Source: Euclidia mi (lineage: Eukaryota; Arthropoda; Insecta; Lepidoptera; Erebidae). Taken from it: a DNA stretch of 64,000 nt. Of this stretch, positions 42,679 through 54,469 are shown piece by piece (position 1 is the first letter of the stretch; each line of letters opens with the position of its first letter). Below the pieces are notes generated by a model. It was not told the origin of the DNA. It did not search any database and was given only the letters and a program-made list of their open reading frames with translations. The translations under genes were made by a program, and so were the position numbers. The stretch spans positions 25,161,516-25,225,515 of the forward strand of contig OX123193.2 of assembly GCA_944739405.2 (NCBI GenBank). Reading direction: 5' to 3'.

Positions 42679-44034
42679 ACAGGCTCTGCCTAGTGTGGGG
42701 ATAGGAATGTTTTGTTTTGTAAGGCTGAAAATAGAAATAAAGATTTTACTTACTTAGTTACTATCTGTATAGTATTATATTTATCTATGGTTACTATTAA
42801 CAACCACCTTGTAGGTATATGCACCTACATGTCGCAGTTTACTGGTTTATATAACATAGTTTCATGGCTATAATTATTATGTGCCTACTCGTTAAGATTT
42901 GGATTATTGGAGTAGGTACTTAGCGAACCCTTGGGGGTTTTATGGCATGAATGATCCTACTAAATTTCGGAATAGAATATCCACAGACTAGCCTGGGTCT
43001 CTTAATAGTGCCTGCCTAACCATAGGTCCCTGACAACCTGACACACATCCTATCTGCAGATAGACTATCTCATATACATGTTTTATCCTCTAAACATGAG
43101 CATTAAGCAAAACATTAATATTGCAAAAGCATTGGCTTATCCGCATAATTATGAATTAGGTACGAGCCTCCTAGCTAGCTCCTGCCTCGATGAAGGCATC
43201 GCGAAAGAAGCTGTTTTTCTGTAACATGATTGTAGGTAGTTCCCCGTTTGTAGACCCGATCTAGACAGCCCATTCATGCAGCAAAGGCAGCACGAAGATT
43301 AGCGTGTCATCGGAAAATTATATTTTTTGTGATCTAAAAAAATTTTGTATTTATCCAACCTACTTTCATTCTTATAACTGAAACTATAAGTAAGTACGTA
43401 GCTGTTGAAACTTATTGATTTCCACTTTGTGTTCCCATTAAGTTACACTATTTCATAGATATGACGGGTGTTCGATAGATACCTATTGCATATTCAGACA
43501 GTTTATCGTAAAACAAGGTCGAAGGTCATCCAGCTGGCAGTGTTCGCGTTTCAGGGTGCTATTGGACTGACGTTAATCCGTGCCACCTAGAGCCTGGCAC
43601 CATCGTTTGCGTACATATTTAGGGTACTTTGAATTTTGTCATTTTCTGACCGTCTCATTTTTATTTGTTAAAACCATCGATGTTAAAACACATTTGCCAC
43701 CTCCGTGACTATTACCTTAGATTATGGCGTAGGTAGGTACTTTGTTTGTCATATAGAACAAAGCTAGCTCTTAGTCGGGCTTAGAATTTAAATTTTGTTT
43801 GTTTACTCAGATGTTCCATTTAGGCTGAAATCATAATTAGATATTTTGTGCTAATGTTATCAGTTGTATTCAATGCAAAATACGGTAATCAATGACTTCG
43901 TTCCAATCGATTACCTACCTAAGTAGTAGGTAGTTTAGTTTTTTGACAATTGATTTTGACTTAACTCATTTCATTAGGTACCCAACTACCCACCCCTCTC
44001 TTCCTGGCTATATATCCCACATGGTACTGGCACA
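42679..44034. other. Intergenic stretch, nothing recognised
   Basis: About 1.35 kb of AT-rich sequence without a supported frame, repeat or signal. Confidence 0.45.
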
Positions 44035-44930
44035 GTCTAATACTGTGGTAATGGGGTCAGCTTTCTTTATCTTTCGCTTCCTCTTCGCTATCTCTTTCTA
44101 TCCGCGACATCATCGTCAGTAACCTTAGGCTGCGTTTCCACCAGAGATGTGCGAGGGTGTCTAGCTGTGCTGTGAAAATGTGTGGGTTTCCACCAAAGCT
44201 GTGCGAGGAAAATGTGTCGTACGAGGATGTGTACCGGAGCTGTGAATAATGTGTGGTGCGAGGATGCGTTGCGAAGCTGTGAAATGTGTCGACGGGGGTG
44301 CGGTGTAGGGGGAGCGGAGTGACTCCGTCTATGGACTGGCTGGTACAGTATGTCGCAAACCTCGCAACACATTCCTCGCACACATCCCTCACTTGTTTTG
44401 TGTGCGCACAAATCCAGTCAAGTTTCCACCAGAGCTGTGCTGACCGAGGCCATGTAAATGAAGCGATTCTATTGGTTCTTTACAAACACATCCCTCGCTA
44501 CGCATCCTCGCACATCTCTGTGGAAACGCAGCCTTACACTCCCACTGTCCTTTAGCACTACATCTCTCCTCCACCTAGTCTTGGGTCGTCCTATAAGTCT
44601 CCGACCGGGGAGGCCAAGCTGTAGTGCCGAAGTACCATACCATCTCAGCCTACTCTCTTGGATCTTTTCGGCGATCTCGCATACACGCATACGTACTCAT
44701 TGCCGATTTTATTGAATCTGGTTATGCCGCACATCCACCTCAGCATCTTTATTTCAGAAATTTAGATGGTATGCACGCTATTAGGTTACAGCCCATGTTT
44801 CGCTATCACACATAAGAACTGGCCTATTCATTGTTTTATAAATCAAACCCCTTGAGTTTGACCATCTTCTTGTCGCAGGTGAAACCAGTTACTTCTCGCC
44901 ACGCTGCGGCTATTCTGTGTTGGAGTATTC
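44035..44930 (-). pseudogene. LINE 3' coding fragment, split by a Harbinger-type element
   Basis: Minus-strand reading, with stops, gives WREVTGFTCDKKMVKLKGF and, further on, KIQESRLRWYGTS and GRPKTRWRRDVV. This matches the region after the reverse transcriptase of the LINE at 61343-63856 (KLKGRTYKSV, SRLAWYGHVMRR). The last part, VTDDDVADRKR, lies beyond the insertion at 44128-44533. Confidence 0.65.
44128..44533. mobile_element. Harbinger-type short element
   Basis: The ends GGCTGCGTTTCCACCAGAGA and TCTCTGTGGAAACGCAGCC are inverted and flanked by TTA (44125-44127, 44534-44536). The body is made of repeated GTTTCCACCA..GCTGTGCGAGG blocks. A related element lies at 56495-57380. Confidence 0.82.
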
Positions 44931-45466
44931 TGTCTCATAACTCATTACCTACTTTGTTCAAATAATTTAGTTGCCTTTTATTCATTAAATTGTTCCGAGG
45001 CCATCGCTCCTTCATTGCCCTAGGGCCAGATTTTGTGGCCCGGGCCTCCAAATTCGGCCACTGCTCGACACACTGGCCGGGTCTGGCTGTTTATAAGATT
45101 CTTTCTTAACAGAATAACGCTGTCAGTATTACCTGAGCAATTTCTATTCCAATGGCCGCAAATTTTGGTTTTCGTGTCGGTTAACGTCAACCTGAAGTAA
45201 TCGTACACTGTACACTCTCCATCTGTTATGTTTATATTATACTTAGGTTAAGCTGCAGAACCTTCTTGAAGGTCGACACGGCATTGCTTTGTTTACATCG
45301 GTGCCATGCGAGTCAGTTTTGGCTGTTGTATCTGATTTACTTGTGAAACCATATGGGGAAATCAAATAAAAAGTATTTTTTATCTTGATATAAGTACCTA
45401 AGCGTTTTGTACCTAAAAATAATGAGGTTTTTCTAAAGTTAATGTACCTATGTATTTGTTTTGTAG
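44931..45466. other. Upstream of the 45-48 kb gene; first exon not found
   Basis: The first visible exon of the next gene starts in the middle of a codon, so a coding exon must lie upstream. I could not pick it out here; no ATG-led frame with a convincing donor stands out. Confidence 0.35.
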
Positions 45467-47918
45467 AATTAAGTCTGACCGGATTAACTGGCTTAGAAAA
45501 CAATATGATGCCTTTGTTGAAGAAGATAAGAAAAGGAAGGTGCGCAATGAATACATTTTGGGCAAACTCGATAAAATGCGGTATTCCACCGCTTTAGTGC
45601 CTGTGCGAAATAAGGTAAGGATATAATTTTTACAACTAATATTTGATAGGTAATCCGTAATCACAATAAAAAGTAAGCGTCAATCGTGAAGCAAATGCGT
45701 ACCTAAGTAGGTAATAATAGTTTAATTAGACCGGGCATTTGTCCATTTGGCAAGTAAAAAAATAATTTGAAAGGCCCTCATTTCTGCACTGCTTCGTGCA
45801 CGTTATTTAATTAGATACTGTCATCTTGTATGGATAAATATTACTAATAAATCACTTCATCTTTTTCGTAACTATGCATACATGAAAAGTTATAACTCGG
45901 TAGTAATCAAAATCTTATTATAGAAAATAATTAGCTTCTATTCACTGCCCAATCTAAACCACTACAGACTCGGAAAATAAAATACGAATTTGGTTACTGA
46001 ACTGTTATTGTAATAATTTCAGCCCAACCCACTCATAAATCGGCCATCAGCTGTGTATCATCTTGGATATCAACCTGAGCCTACAATAGTCCGTGATTTG
46101 CAACCTACAGCTATTACTAAAAGTCAAATGATGCCGGATATTCCAATAACTAACATTGATGACACATATTTAATTCAAGAAATCAGTAAGAACTATATTC
46201 TTATTCCAAAACTGAGACCATCTCTTACGAATGATTATATACAACAAGCACCTTCAGTTCATAACACCGATATCCTACAAGGGCTACAAGATATAAAAGA
46301 CACGCGAAATTTAAGCACTACCGAAATATCTAACGTGAAACCTAATATCAACGAGAATGCTGATTGGAAAAATAAATATGAAATTTTGAATATTTTAAAG
46401 AAAGAAGAGACTAAAAAGCAGACAGTAAAATTTGATGGCAATGATCAGCTAAAATACTCATCCGAACCTATTTCCAAGACTGATGTTACCTTGAATGAGT
46501 ACACCAGCGTTGCTGCTGTCAATGAGAACAAAATAATAGCGGATATGCGTGCTGACGCAGGATACAAATATTTAGATGAGTTGCCTGAGAAAGATATACC
46601 TATTGAGAAAGTAAATTATGAGTGTCATGATGATATTGCGATTAATAATGAAACAAAAGAGAACATAATCCCACAAGCGGCAGCTCCAATTACAGACGCA
46701 AATATTCCAAATCCAAATACAGTTTTAGCTACGGAAGTTGATTCGGTAGAAGATATTAGTTTCCAGCTACAAAATACTGATTTAGAATACAATTATCCAG
46801 AACCCAATGACCTAAACAACCCCGTAGAAGAAAACATGAATTATGCAGAACATGAACAATACGTTTATACTGAACCAGTTGATTCGAATCACATAAGTGA
46901 ACAAATTAATTATGAAGATCATTTTGAGCCTATAAATGAAGTTGACGCAGTAACTTCGGGCTTAGTACCTTTTGCTGACCAAAATGTTGAGGTCACTCAG
47001 CCAGTCTATGCTGAAAACGATATGAATTTAACATATATGGCAGATACTCAGGCACAATTAAAATGTGATGACCCAGAAAAACTAGGATATGTCGATGAAC
47101 AGGATGCGAAACCAATACAAGTAATCAGTTCCAATGAATTAGTGGAAGAAATAAATAGAAGCGCAGGACAGCAAGAATTACAAGACGCTGAGCCATCGGA
47201 ATATTATGAACATGAAACAGAAGGTCAAAACGTTCAAGAATTTTCACGTAATGTGGATTTGCAAATGAAAAGCACGGCTGACCTTACTTCTGAAAAACTA
47301 GAAATAACTCCAACTAAGACTGATACAGGATATCAAGAGCAAAAGCAAAATGAAGCACCACAGTCTCAAACAGTTCCAGAAACTAAAGAAATGCCTGCGA
47401 AAGACGAAGAAATATCAGATGCCTTAGGCATAGAGGACTATGAAGCTGAACAACAGAAATTGTTTTATACAGAGAATCCAAATGAGAACTATGACCAACA
47501 ACAAGGCGACGTTAATGAATTTGATCCTGCACACCCACAAAGCGGTATGGTTTACCCGTATACTCACGAATATTCTTATATTCAGGACAGGGAACCTTAT
47601 TCGGAGGACCTGGAGAATGCAGAACAAATGCCTCGATATGATCAAAGCTATGCACAACAATACATCGACCCGTATCAGAGTGCATATGAAAAACAACCGC
47701 AACAACCGCAACAACCGCAACAGCCACAACAGTATGAGGAATCTCATCCTTATGAGCAAAGCCAAGCTGAGATAATGGAACAACAAAATTACGAAAGTGA
47801 AGGGGCTCAGAACCAAGCTCGTGTTGAATCAGAACTAGACACTGAAGATGGATTTGCCGAGAAAAAGAAAGATGTTGATCCTCAACAAGTTGAAAAGCCA
47901 GCACCAGAAAAAAAATAA
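45467..47918 (+). CDS. Unknown acidic, low-complexity protein (5' incomplete)
   Basis: Two exons, 45467-45614 and 46023-47918, with good splice sites (TTTTGTAG, AAG|GTAAGG, TTTCAG), give at least 681 residues. The first exon is compact and basic (DRINWLRKQYDAFVEEDKKR, then EYILGKLDKMRYSTALVPVR) and looks like the conserved part. The rest is long, disordered and rich in Glu, Gln, Asn and Tyr. It has a PQQPQQPQQ stretch near the end and a Lys-rich C-terminus. No signal peptide, membrane segment or catalytic motif is visible. The 5' coding exon is missing: the first exon enters in phase 2. AATAAA follows at 48233-48238. A perfect hairpin sits just after the stop. I do not recognise the family. 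Confidence 0.82.
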
Positions 47919-47934
47919 TCGTGCTACCTTTTTA

Positions 47935-47987
47935 AACTAAATTGACTCATTTCTTCTTTGGTAAAGAAGAAATGAGTCAATTTAGTT
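47935..47987 (+). repeat. Perfect 25-bp hairpin just after the stop codon
   Basis: The arms 47935-47959 (AACTAAATTGACTCATTTCT...) and 47963-47987 are exact reverse complements with a 3-base loop. The pairing can extend outward through T/A runs to GTGC..GCAC. It starts 16 bases after the TAA of the preceding gene, so it lies in the 3' UTR. Confidence 0.9.
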
Positions 47988-48367
47988 AAAAAAAGGCACC
48001 TTAAATGAGAGTAAATATATTTAACAATGTATCCTATCTAGAACTACGTACGTAGTAATAATCGCAACAGAAGTTTTGCTTTTCTTAACAAAATTTGCAT
48101 ATGTAAAAAGCACTACTTACCTACGTATTAATTTTAGTTATGTATTAAATATTAATTATATTGTCTTCTAAATTATAGTGATGAATAGTATCTGTCACTG
48201 TAAGATGTAGTATTGTCTGTATTTTTAATTTTAATAAAATTTCTGTGATAGTATATGTGAGTAATATTAAAACACATGTCTTACTGATACTGAGCTATGG
48301 TTATACTTTTATCTTTACCTATTATTCTGCTAGATAAGGATCCACAGTAATGATAATAAAAAAAATA

Positions 48368-48633
48368 GTTTAAAAACTATAACCCGACTACGGAAAAACG
48401 GAGTCTTAAAAGTACGAAACAGGAAAATAGTTCATTCAGATTTAAATCCAGAAAAGTATAAGAACAGAAATGCTCAAGCTAGAGCCGTGGTGCCCGTGGT
48501 CATCGAATAGGTTGCGGCTCTAGCTTGAGCATTTCTGTTCTTATACTTTTCAGGATTCATATCTGAATGAACTATTTTCTTCTTTCGTACTTTTAAGACC
48601 CCTTTTTACGTAGTCGGGTTATAGTTTTTAAAC
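48368..48633. mobile_element. Foldback element with ~120-base arms
   Basis: The arms 48368-48490 and 48513-48633 are near-perfect reverse complements: GTTTAAAAACTATAACCCGA outside, GCTCAAGCTAGAGCC inside. The loop is about 20 bases. CCGTAGTCGGGT also occurs at about 55888, so the arm belongs to a dispersed family. It is non-coding. Confidence 0.85.
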
Positions 48634-48950
48634 AATTTTTTTTATTTAATCCTAATAGTGCAATATTTACATTGTCACGTTTAAAGGATGAAAGAAAGAA
48701 AAATACCTAGGTAACTCAAAGCGTCTGAACAGCGCGAATTGTAAGTAAAACCGCGTTTAAAACGTATATTTTGACTCAAACAGTATAATATAAATATTTG
48801 TAATGTGCTCACCTATACCTTTATTTTGATACCAAACACGGATTATCTCAGTTTTTTTTTTTTTTTTGAGGTTGGAATCTGAGACTTTTATTCGTGTACA
48901 TCAGAATGGCGGGTGTACCTACCTCAAAGAATAGTGGTTTTATATACACG

Positions 48951-50118
48951 CAGTGGCGTAGCGTGGGGGGGGCCGGGGGGGCCATGGCCCCGGGCGGCAC
49001 ATTTAAGGGGGCGGCAAAAGAGGCCGCAAGAAATAAAATAAAAATTGTAATTTTTAAATTCTTGGCGCGCGTACTGACGCTATCCCAGCAGGACGTGGAC
49101 ATGACGGACATGGACGGCGTGGGCGCAGTAGAAAGAACAATAATCGAAAACAAAATCATCATTATTTTCATTACTTGAAGACTTGCTTGTGTCTAATATT
49201 CGGGTGATCTGCGAGCCTGTTATGAGTAATTAATTAATCCATATATCACTGCCGAGCCGCCCCTGTCTGCGATGTGTTCTAGCCCCTGTGTGCTATTGCC
49301 ATGGCGCACTGGCGCACACAGGCGCCAGGGCAATGGGGCGCCGCGTGCCAGATAAAATAAAGTGTTAATTATTGAAATTATGTTTGATTTGCTTCAAAAT
49401 ACAAAATAATCTTTATAGTTGAATATGGAAGAAACCAGGTACAGGTCTCCTAAATAGATATTATAGTCACACCTGCGGTTTAACTACATGCTATTTGAAC
49501 GTTGACTCCAATATTTACGATATTTGCGTTAAAATCAAAGCCAATTATTTCCCATACGACAAACGCCTTCTGCTAATATTTGGACGCAATCCTGTGGGAC
49601 CACCGACAGTCCGCTGTGCAGGGCCTGTATGGCAGCAGACGAGACGGCAGCCCACCTGCTCCTCGACTGCCCTGAGTGAGAGTGCCGGAGGCCCTATCCC
49701 CTATTCCTTCTTCCTCATGCCACTCCTCATCCTATCCATTTGCCCAACCCCAAGGGGCGGCAACGCAATTGTGACTCTTGTGGTGTTGCTTGTGTCTATG
49801 GGCGGCGGTAATTGCTTACCATCAGGCGATCCGTCTGCTCGTTTGCCGCCTATTATTATAAAAAAAATGGAGCTCAGCAGTCGCTACACCTATAATACCC
49901 AATGCTTTATTGCTTACAATTGAGACGAAACAAATGATAACAAATTTGTTTAAATCCATCAAGCCGTTTGGGCTGTAAACCTATGCTAATGAACATACAA
50001 ACCTACCTACATCCGAAAAACCTTACACTTCTGGCAGATTTATTGGGGTACCTAAAAGAAGAGGGGGCGGCAAATTTCTGATCGGCCCCGGGCGGCAAAA
50101 ACCCACGCTACGCCACTG
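48951..50118. mobile_element. hAT-like element with exact boundaries
   Basis: The ends CAGTGGCGTAGCGTGGG and CCCACGCTACGCCACTG are perfect inverted repeats flanked by an 8-bp duplication TATACACG (48943-48950, 50119-50126). The repeat copy at 55390-55710 has a single TATACACG (inverted) at the same point. 1168 bp; GGCCCCGGGCGGCA occurs inside both ends. No transposase frame. A LINE 3' end is inserted at about 49590-49868. Confidence 0.85.
49590..49868 (+). repeat. Non-LTR retrotransposon 3' end with CCHC motif
   Basis: The frame starting at 49593 reads CGTTDSPLCRACMAADETAA then HLLLDCPE and stops at 49677-49679. C-x2-C-x8-H-x4-C is the usual terminal motif of several LINE clades. The 3' UTR has GGTAATTGCTTACCATCAGG and a short A tail. 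31266-31490 is a second copy of the UTR. Confidence 0.78.
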
Positions 50119-50596
50119 TATACACGGAAGCAATGTACAAGCAATGTAAGGAATGTGCGTAAAATTTAAGGCAATGTACTTTTGTAAAACTACACTTATT
50201 TCATTTCGAAATGTTAGTGAGCCGCCAGGCTGATATCAGAATGGCGGGTGTACTTTTATTCTGGGCATATTACTTACTATCTAGGTATGAACATATGAAC
50301 GTAGCAAAGTACCAGCAATTTTCTTGAACGTACCAAAAGCAGAACCAGATGCGGCAAAAGGTTTCCGAGTTATTGCTCATTTCATAGTGGCAATCACGGC
50401 AGAAAGTTCGCGCCAATGTTGCCAGCTTAATTCCAGCTCTCCTAACATGAATTAATCCTATCGAACACATAATGCCCTTTACAAATGCAGGTAGTTTGCC
50501 CTATCCATTCTAGACTTTGCCATTTGTATGCATTATTTGGTCTCCCTTTCACTCTTCCAAGCATCCCTATCCTCTACCAAGTTGGGCCAATTTTAT

Positions 50597-50699
50597 GTGT
50601 CAAAATTGTCTAGAATCTAGACAATTTTGACACCTCATTTGGTCTCCCTCGATGGCGTGACGATCTAGACTCTAGATCGTCACGCCATCGAGGGAGACC
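50597..50699. repeat. Two adjacent perfect hairpins with one-base loops
   Basis: Hairpin 1: arms 50597-50614 and 50616-50633 (GTGTCAAAATTGTCTAGA). Hairpin 2: arms 50641-50669 and 50671-50699 (GGTCTCCCTCGATGGCGTGA...). Both turn at TCTAGA with a single unpaired base. Directly after comes CCCAGCAGTGGGACAACATA, the end of a LINE frame. Confidence 0.92.
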
Positions 50700-51649
50700 T
50701 TTGCCCAGCAGTGGGACAACATAGGTTAAATAAAAAAAATAACAGAACATTATTTGACATATTTTAACAGACATTAATTCGTGTAAATACTAATGGTATA
50801 ATATCTATGTAACGTCGAAAACACAGCTATAAGTATATAACATGTAAACCTGTTGATTTACCCGATTAAAATCCTTTTAGTAATTTTGTTTGGTATTTCC
50901 CACAATTTTATTACCTAAATAATAATATGTTGTAAAAGCTAACCGTAACCGGGCGAGAGCCTAAGCGGTTTATTTTATTATAATTTAAGTAAATACAACA
51001 ATGTTTGTTTAATTTTGTAATAGCCGAGCCCGGTTTTTGTACAGGTCTAATTTTGGCTTTTGGTCATCAAGGTCTTTTATAAAGTTACAAAAATTACCTA
51101 GCAGTAGGACAGTTCATATACAGGGCTAATGATGGTCATAAATAAAGTAAAACTGCAGCATGGTCACAACAGGCTAGCGGTGTTATTTTAATTATTCCAC
51201 TTTCGTTTATCTTGTGAGTGCATGTGCCAACTCTGGTGTCCGAGTCAATTTAATTATAATTAACCTTTTGAACGCCAGAGCAAAAACACATGAACCTGCC
51301 CTCAACGCCAAGCCACAAATTTCGCGCAAATACCTACGAAAAAAATAGGGATTCCAATACTACGTCGATATTTAATTGTATTTTTATTTTCGTCTCCAAT
51401 TTCAGAATATAATGTCCTTGTAACATTGAAATTTAATTCCTAATTACACTTCCTCCTACTATAGTTATAGTTATGCATAATTTACAGAGTTGTATAACAC
51501 CGTAATAACAGTTATGAGACGACAATACAGGCTGATTTTTAATTGGTTTTGGAGCGAAAGCCATCTTATTACATATCGTTAATAGAACCTAACCAGCTAA
51601 TAATATTTGAAATATAAGCTAAAAAAATCTTGATAAATTAATTAATTTA

Positions 51650-52140
51650 ATAGTACTAGAACACGAAGTATCACTGCCGCACACTGGCGAAGTACGAGCG
51701 ATCGTGTCACACACACACTGGCAGTTATTACCGCCCTCCCACTCCCCGCCATGCGCACGCGCCAGCGCCACCCTCCGCTGCAGGGCGCCTGCAGGGGGCG
51801 GGGGCGGGGTGGCGGCGCGGCGGGGTGCGCCCCGTGCGGCGCGGGCGCAAGTTGACCTTCAGTCTTAAGAAATTAGGTCAATGGGACAGTCGTTTAACAC
51901 GCTCCCGTCACTCTGTGTCCGTGTTACGTAATTAAACTACAATCGTGGATCCTTACAATACTGATGTGTTCGCTAGTGGATTGATAGGCCACAACTTGAC
52001 CTGACTCCATAGGGTTTTATTAGTGGATCAAGGTTATAAGATTTGTGAACAAAGAAGAAACAGAGTCGCGAGAACGCGAGAAACATGTGTGTGCAAATGT
52101 GTAAATTGATTGTGATGTAAGCAGAAGACTGTAAAGGTAA
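51650..52140 (+). promoter_or_regulatory. GC-rich promoter-like block with splice donor
   Basis: 51710-51855 is strongly GC- and CpG-rich, with GGGGGCGGGGGCGGGG. It is followed by ordinary sequence and a good donor (GACTGTAAAG|GTAAGTG, donor GT at 52139). This would fit a promoter and non-coding first exon of a gene whose next exon is outside the window. No ATG-led frame reaches the donor. Confidence 0.4.
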
Positions 52141-52780
52141 GTGATTTGCTGTACTCATTGTTGTGAATACCATCGTTGATAACATGTTTTAAACACGCCA
52201 GAAATAAGTAAATACCTAAATTCGGCTTTTACTAGTTATTGAAAATGATTATGTACCGACGATTAATACGTAAATAACAATAAGTTCTACTTTTCGTCCA
52301 CTAGTTTATTATGATTGCGTGAACCTTGACTTACGAAGGAATAGGTAGGTACAGCTATTTAGTTACATGTGTTTATTATTTTAATTATTAGGTATGTGCT
52401 TAAAATTAATGAAGTTGTCATCGTAATTAATTTGTGTTTTGTAAGAACGTAAATTAGGTATCACTATCCATCCGTACTTCTTATGCTGGGGCCTGCCTCA
52501 CTACCGGCTAACGTCAATGTCTGCTAGCGCGATAACTATTGCGATATTTTTTTAAAGTAGGTGACTAAAACGTCAACGTGAATGCCCATCATTGGCGATA
52601 AAAACGCCAAACGCTAATGTTAATGCCGTTGTCAAATTATCGCGTTAAATCGTGGCTACACCTAAGGTTAACGTACATTATCGCAAAAATTAATGGCATT
52701 TCTCGTTAGTATAGCCTCAGTAGAAGTGCTTTGCTGACTGATACGTGTTTTATGGGTAGGTAGTTACCTACTGTTACACG

Positions 52781-52853
52781 CGCTGTACGGTACCTAAAAC
52801 AGCTGTTGACCTCGCCGCGCGACGTCAACAGCTGTTTTTAGGTACCTACAGCG
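52781..52853. repeat. 30-bp-arm hairpin
   Basis: The arms 52781-52810 (CGCTGTACGGTACCTAAAAC...) and 52824-52853 are nearly perfect reverse complements; the loop is 13 bases and GC-rich. Confidence 0.85.
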
Positions 52854-54469
52854 ATCCGGCGAGTCGATCGAAGATCGAGTCGCGCATTACTATGCATTTT
52901 ATAGAGTTATGGACGTTTATAACTTTTTTATTTTACGTGGTAGGTAAATTTTGATTTTGAATATGAATAGCAGACATTTTTTCCAACGTGAGGTTTTTTT
53001 TTCCTAAACCAATAAAAAATCAGCGTGTATAATTAAATGTAATAACTATAGGCACAGCACTAGTCTTTATCTGCTGTCTTCTATTAGTGACCATGGCGTG
53101 GACGGCCCGCCATTTGTATGACTATTTCGCTTCCGAAATAAGGATGTAGCAACGTAAATCTCGCTTATCGATGTGTTCCCGTACCATATTATTTTAAATA
53201 AATAAAACAGTTTTTTTTATTAGGTACATTTATAATCTTTATAATTCCGAATGTTCAAACAGTTTAAGTATATGTATCAGTTGGTATAGGTACGTATAAA
53301 CATAAAAAAAATATCTATAGTTATTTCACGAAAAAAGAACATTCCCAAATGTACCTATCTAACTTATTTTTAACAAAAATAAGTTACATTCGGTCTACTA
53401 GCACCAATACTGGGCCACATACCTACTGATATTATCTCTGTTTTTAATAAGATTAATTTTTGTTTAAAATAAAAGCAGAAAAAAATTACTGTAAGTACTT
53501 CCTTAGGTACCTTTAAATCATAGTCGGCCAAAGATTTTGTTTCCGAAAAGCCTTCGTCATCAGGATTCAGGAACTCCTTCTAATATGCGAAGAAGTTCCT
53601 CCGTAGTCATTAAATTCGCACTCACTATAACAGTCAGTATAAAATAAATAATAAATATTTTAATAATGTTTACTTTCTTCACTATTTCTGATCGCCTGCG
53701 CTTGTGACGTCACGATTCTGTCGTCTATTTGTGACCATGGCGTGCAAGGCACTGATAATTCGGGTTGTATTAGGGATGCGCCTGAGTCAAGATTAGCGAA
53801 TATCGAAATTCGACCCAGCCAATTTTATCTTGGACTATGTAGCTATTAAAATGTCTTTTTAAGTCTGATTCTATAAAACTAATGCTGTTTTATCCTCGTA
53901 CTAAATTATATCTAAAATTATACATTGTAGAAGGACGTTTTAAAACGATCTTTGATGTAAATTTTTGATATTATCTAACTTGCGCTACATCACTAGCGGT
54001 CACAGATTTGTGACTGTGGCGTGTGAGAACATTCTTTTTTAAGATTTGATTTCTTACTTTTTAACGTAAAATGTCTCAATATCTATAATGATATTTAACT
54101 CGTTTAACAGAAATAAACAAGCATTAGAACTTCTATTTTAAGGTAATATAAATAAACAGGCATTCAAGTAATGTTCAAATTGTTTATTTCGTGTTTTTGT
54201 ATACCGCTTTTTCTGTCACGTATTTGTGACGTTGGCGTCCAGGGACAGTTTTCGCTTGTCACATATATGTGACCATGGCGCTCAAAAGGTTAAAGCACAT
54301 AGTATACATCAAAATAGCTTGTCAAAAATTTTTGCTCAGTCTTCAGATAATTTTTATCGTTTATTTTATTTGTCGCTAGGCCCTTAACATTTCGACAATT
54401 CTAGCCACAAGTCGCTAAATTGGCCACACTGCAAGCTTCTGTCAGGGACAATATTATGACAGATGTCTT

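Larger units (their letters stand above)
48895..50440. repeat. Dispersed repeat interrupted by a hAT-type element
   Basis: The flanks contain ATCAGAATGGCGGGTGTACC at both 48901 and 50237, plus GGTACTTTGC-type sequence near 50310. The whole unit occurs inverted and uninterrupted at 55390-55710 (GGTACACCCGCCATTCTGAT). Confidence 0.7.
51264..54289. mobile_element. Possible piggyBac-type interval bounded by TTAA
   Basis: CCTTTTGAACGCCA at 51264 and TGGCGCTCAAAAGG ending at 54289 are inverted with one mismatch, each next to TTAA (51260-51263, 54290-54293). Right-hand subterminal motifs such as TATTTGTGACCATGGCG recur at about 53087, 53740, 54005, 54212 and 54255. No transposase frame. The GC-rich segment at 51650-52140 is unusual for such an element, so the interval may be composite. 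Confidence 0.45.

Noticed and set aside
47424..47904. 130-residue minus-strand frames opposite the acidic gene
   Set aside because: They are antisense shadows of the Gln/Asn-rich coding sequence; they have no splice sites or motifs of their own.
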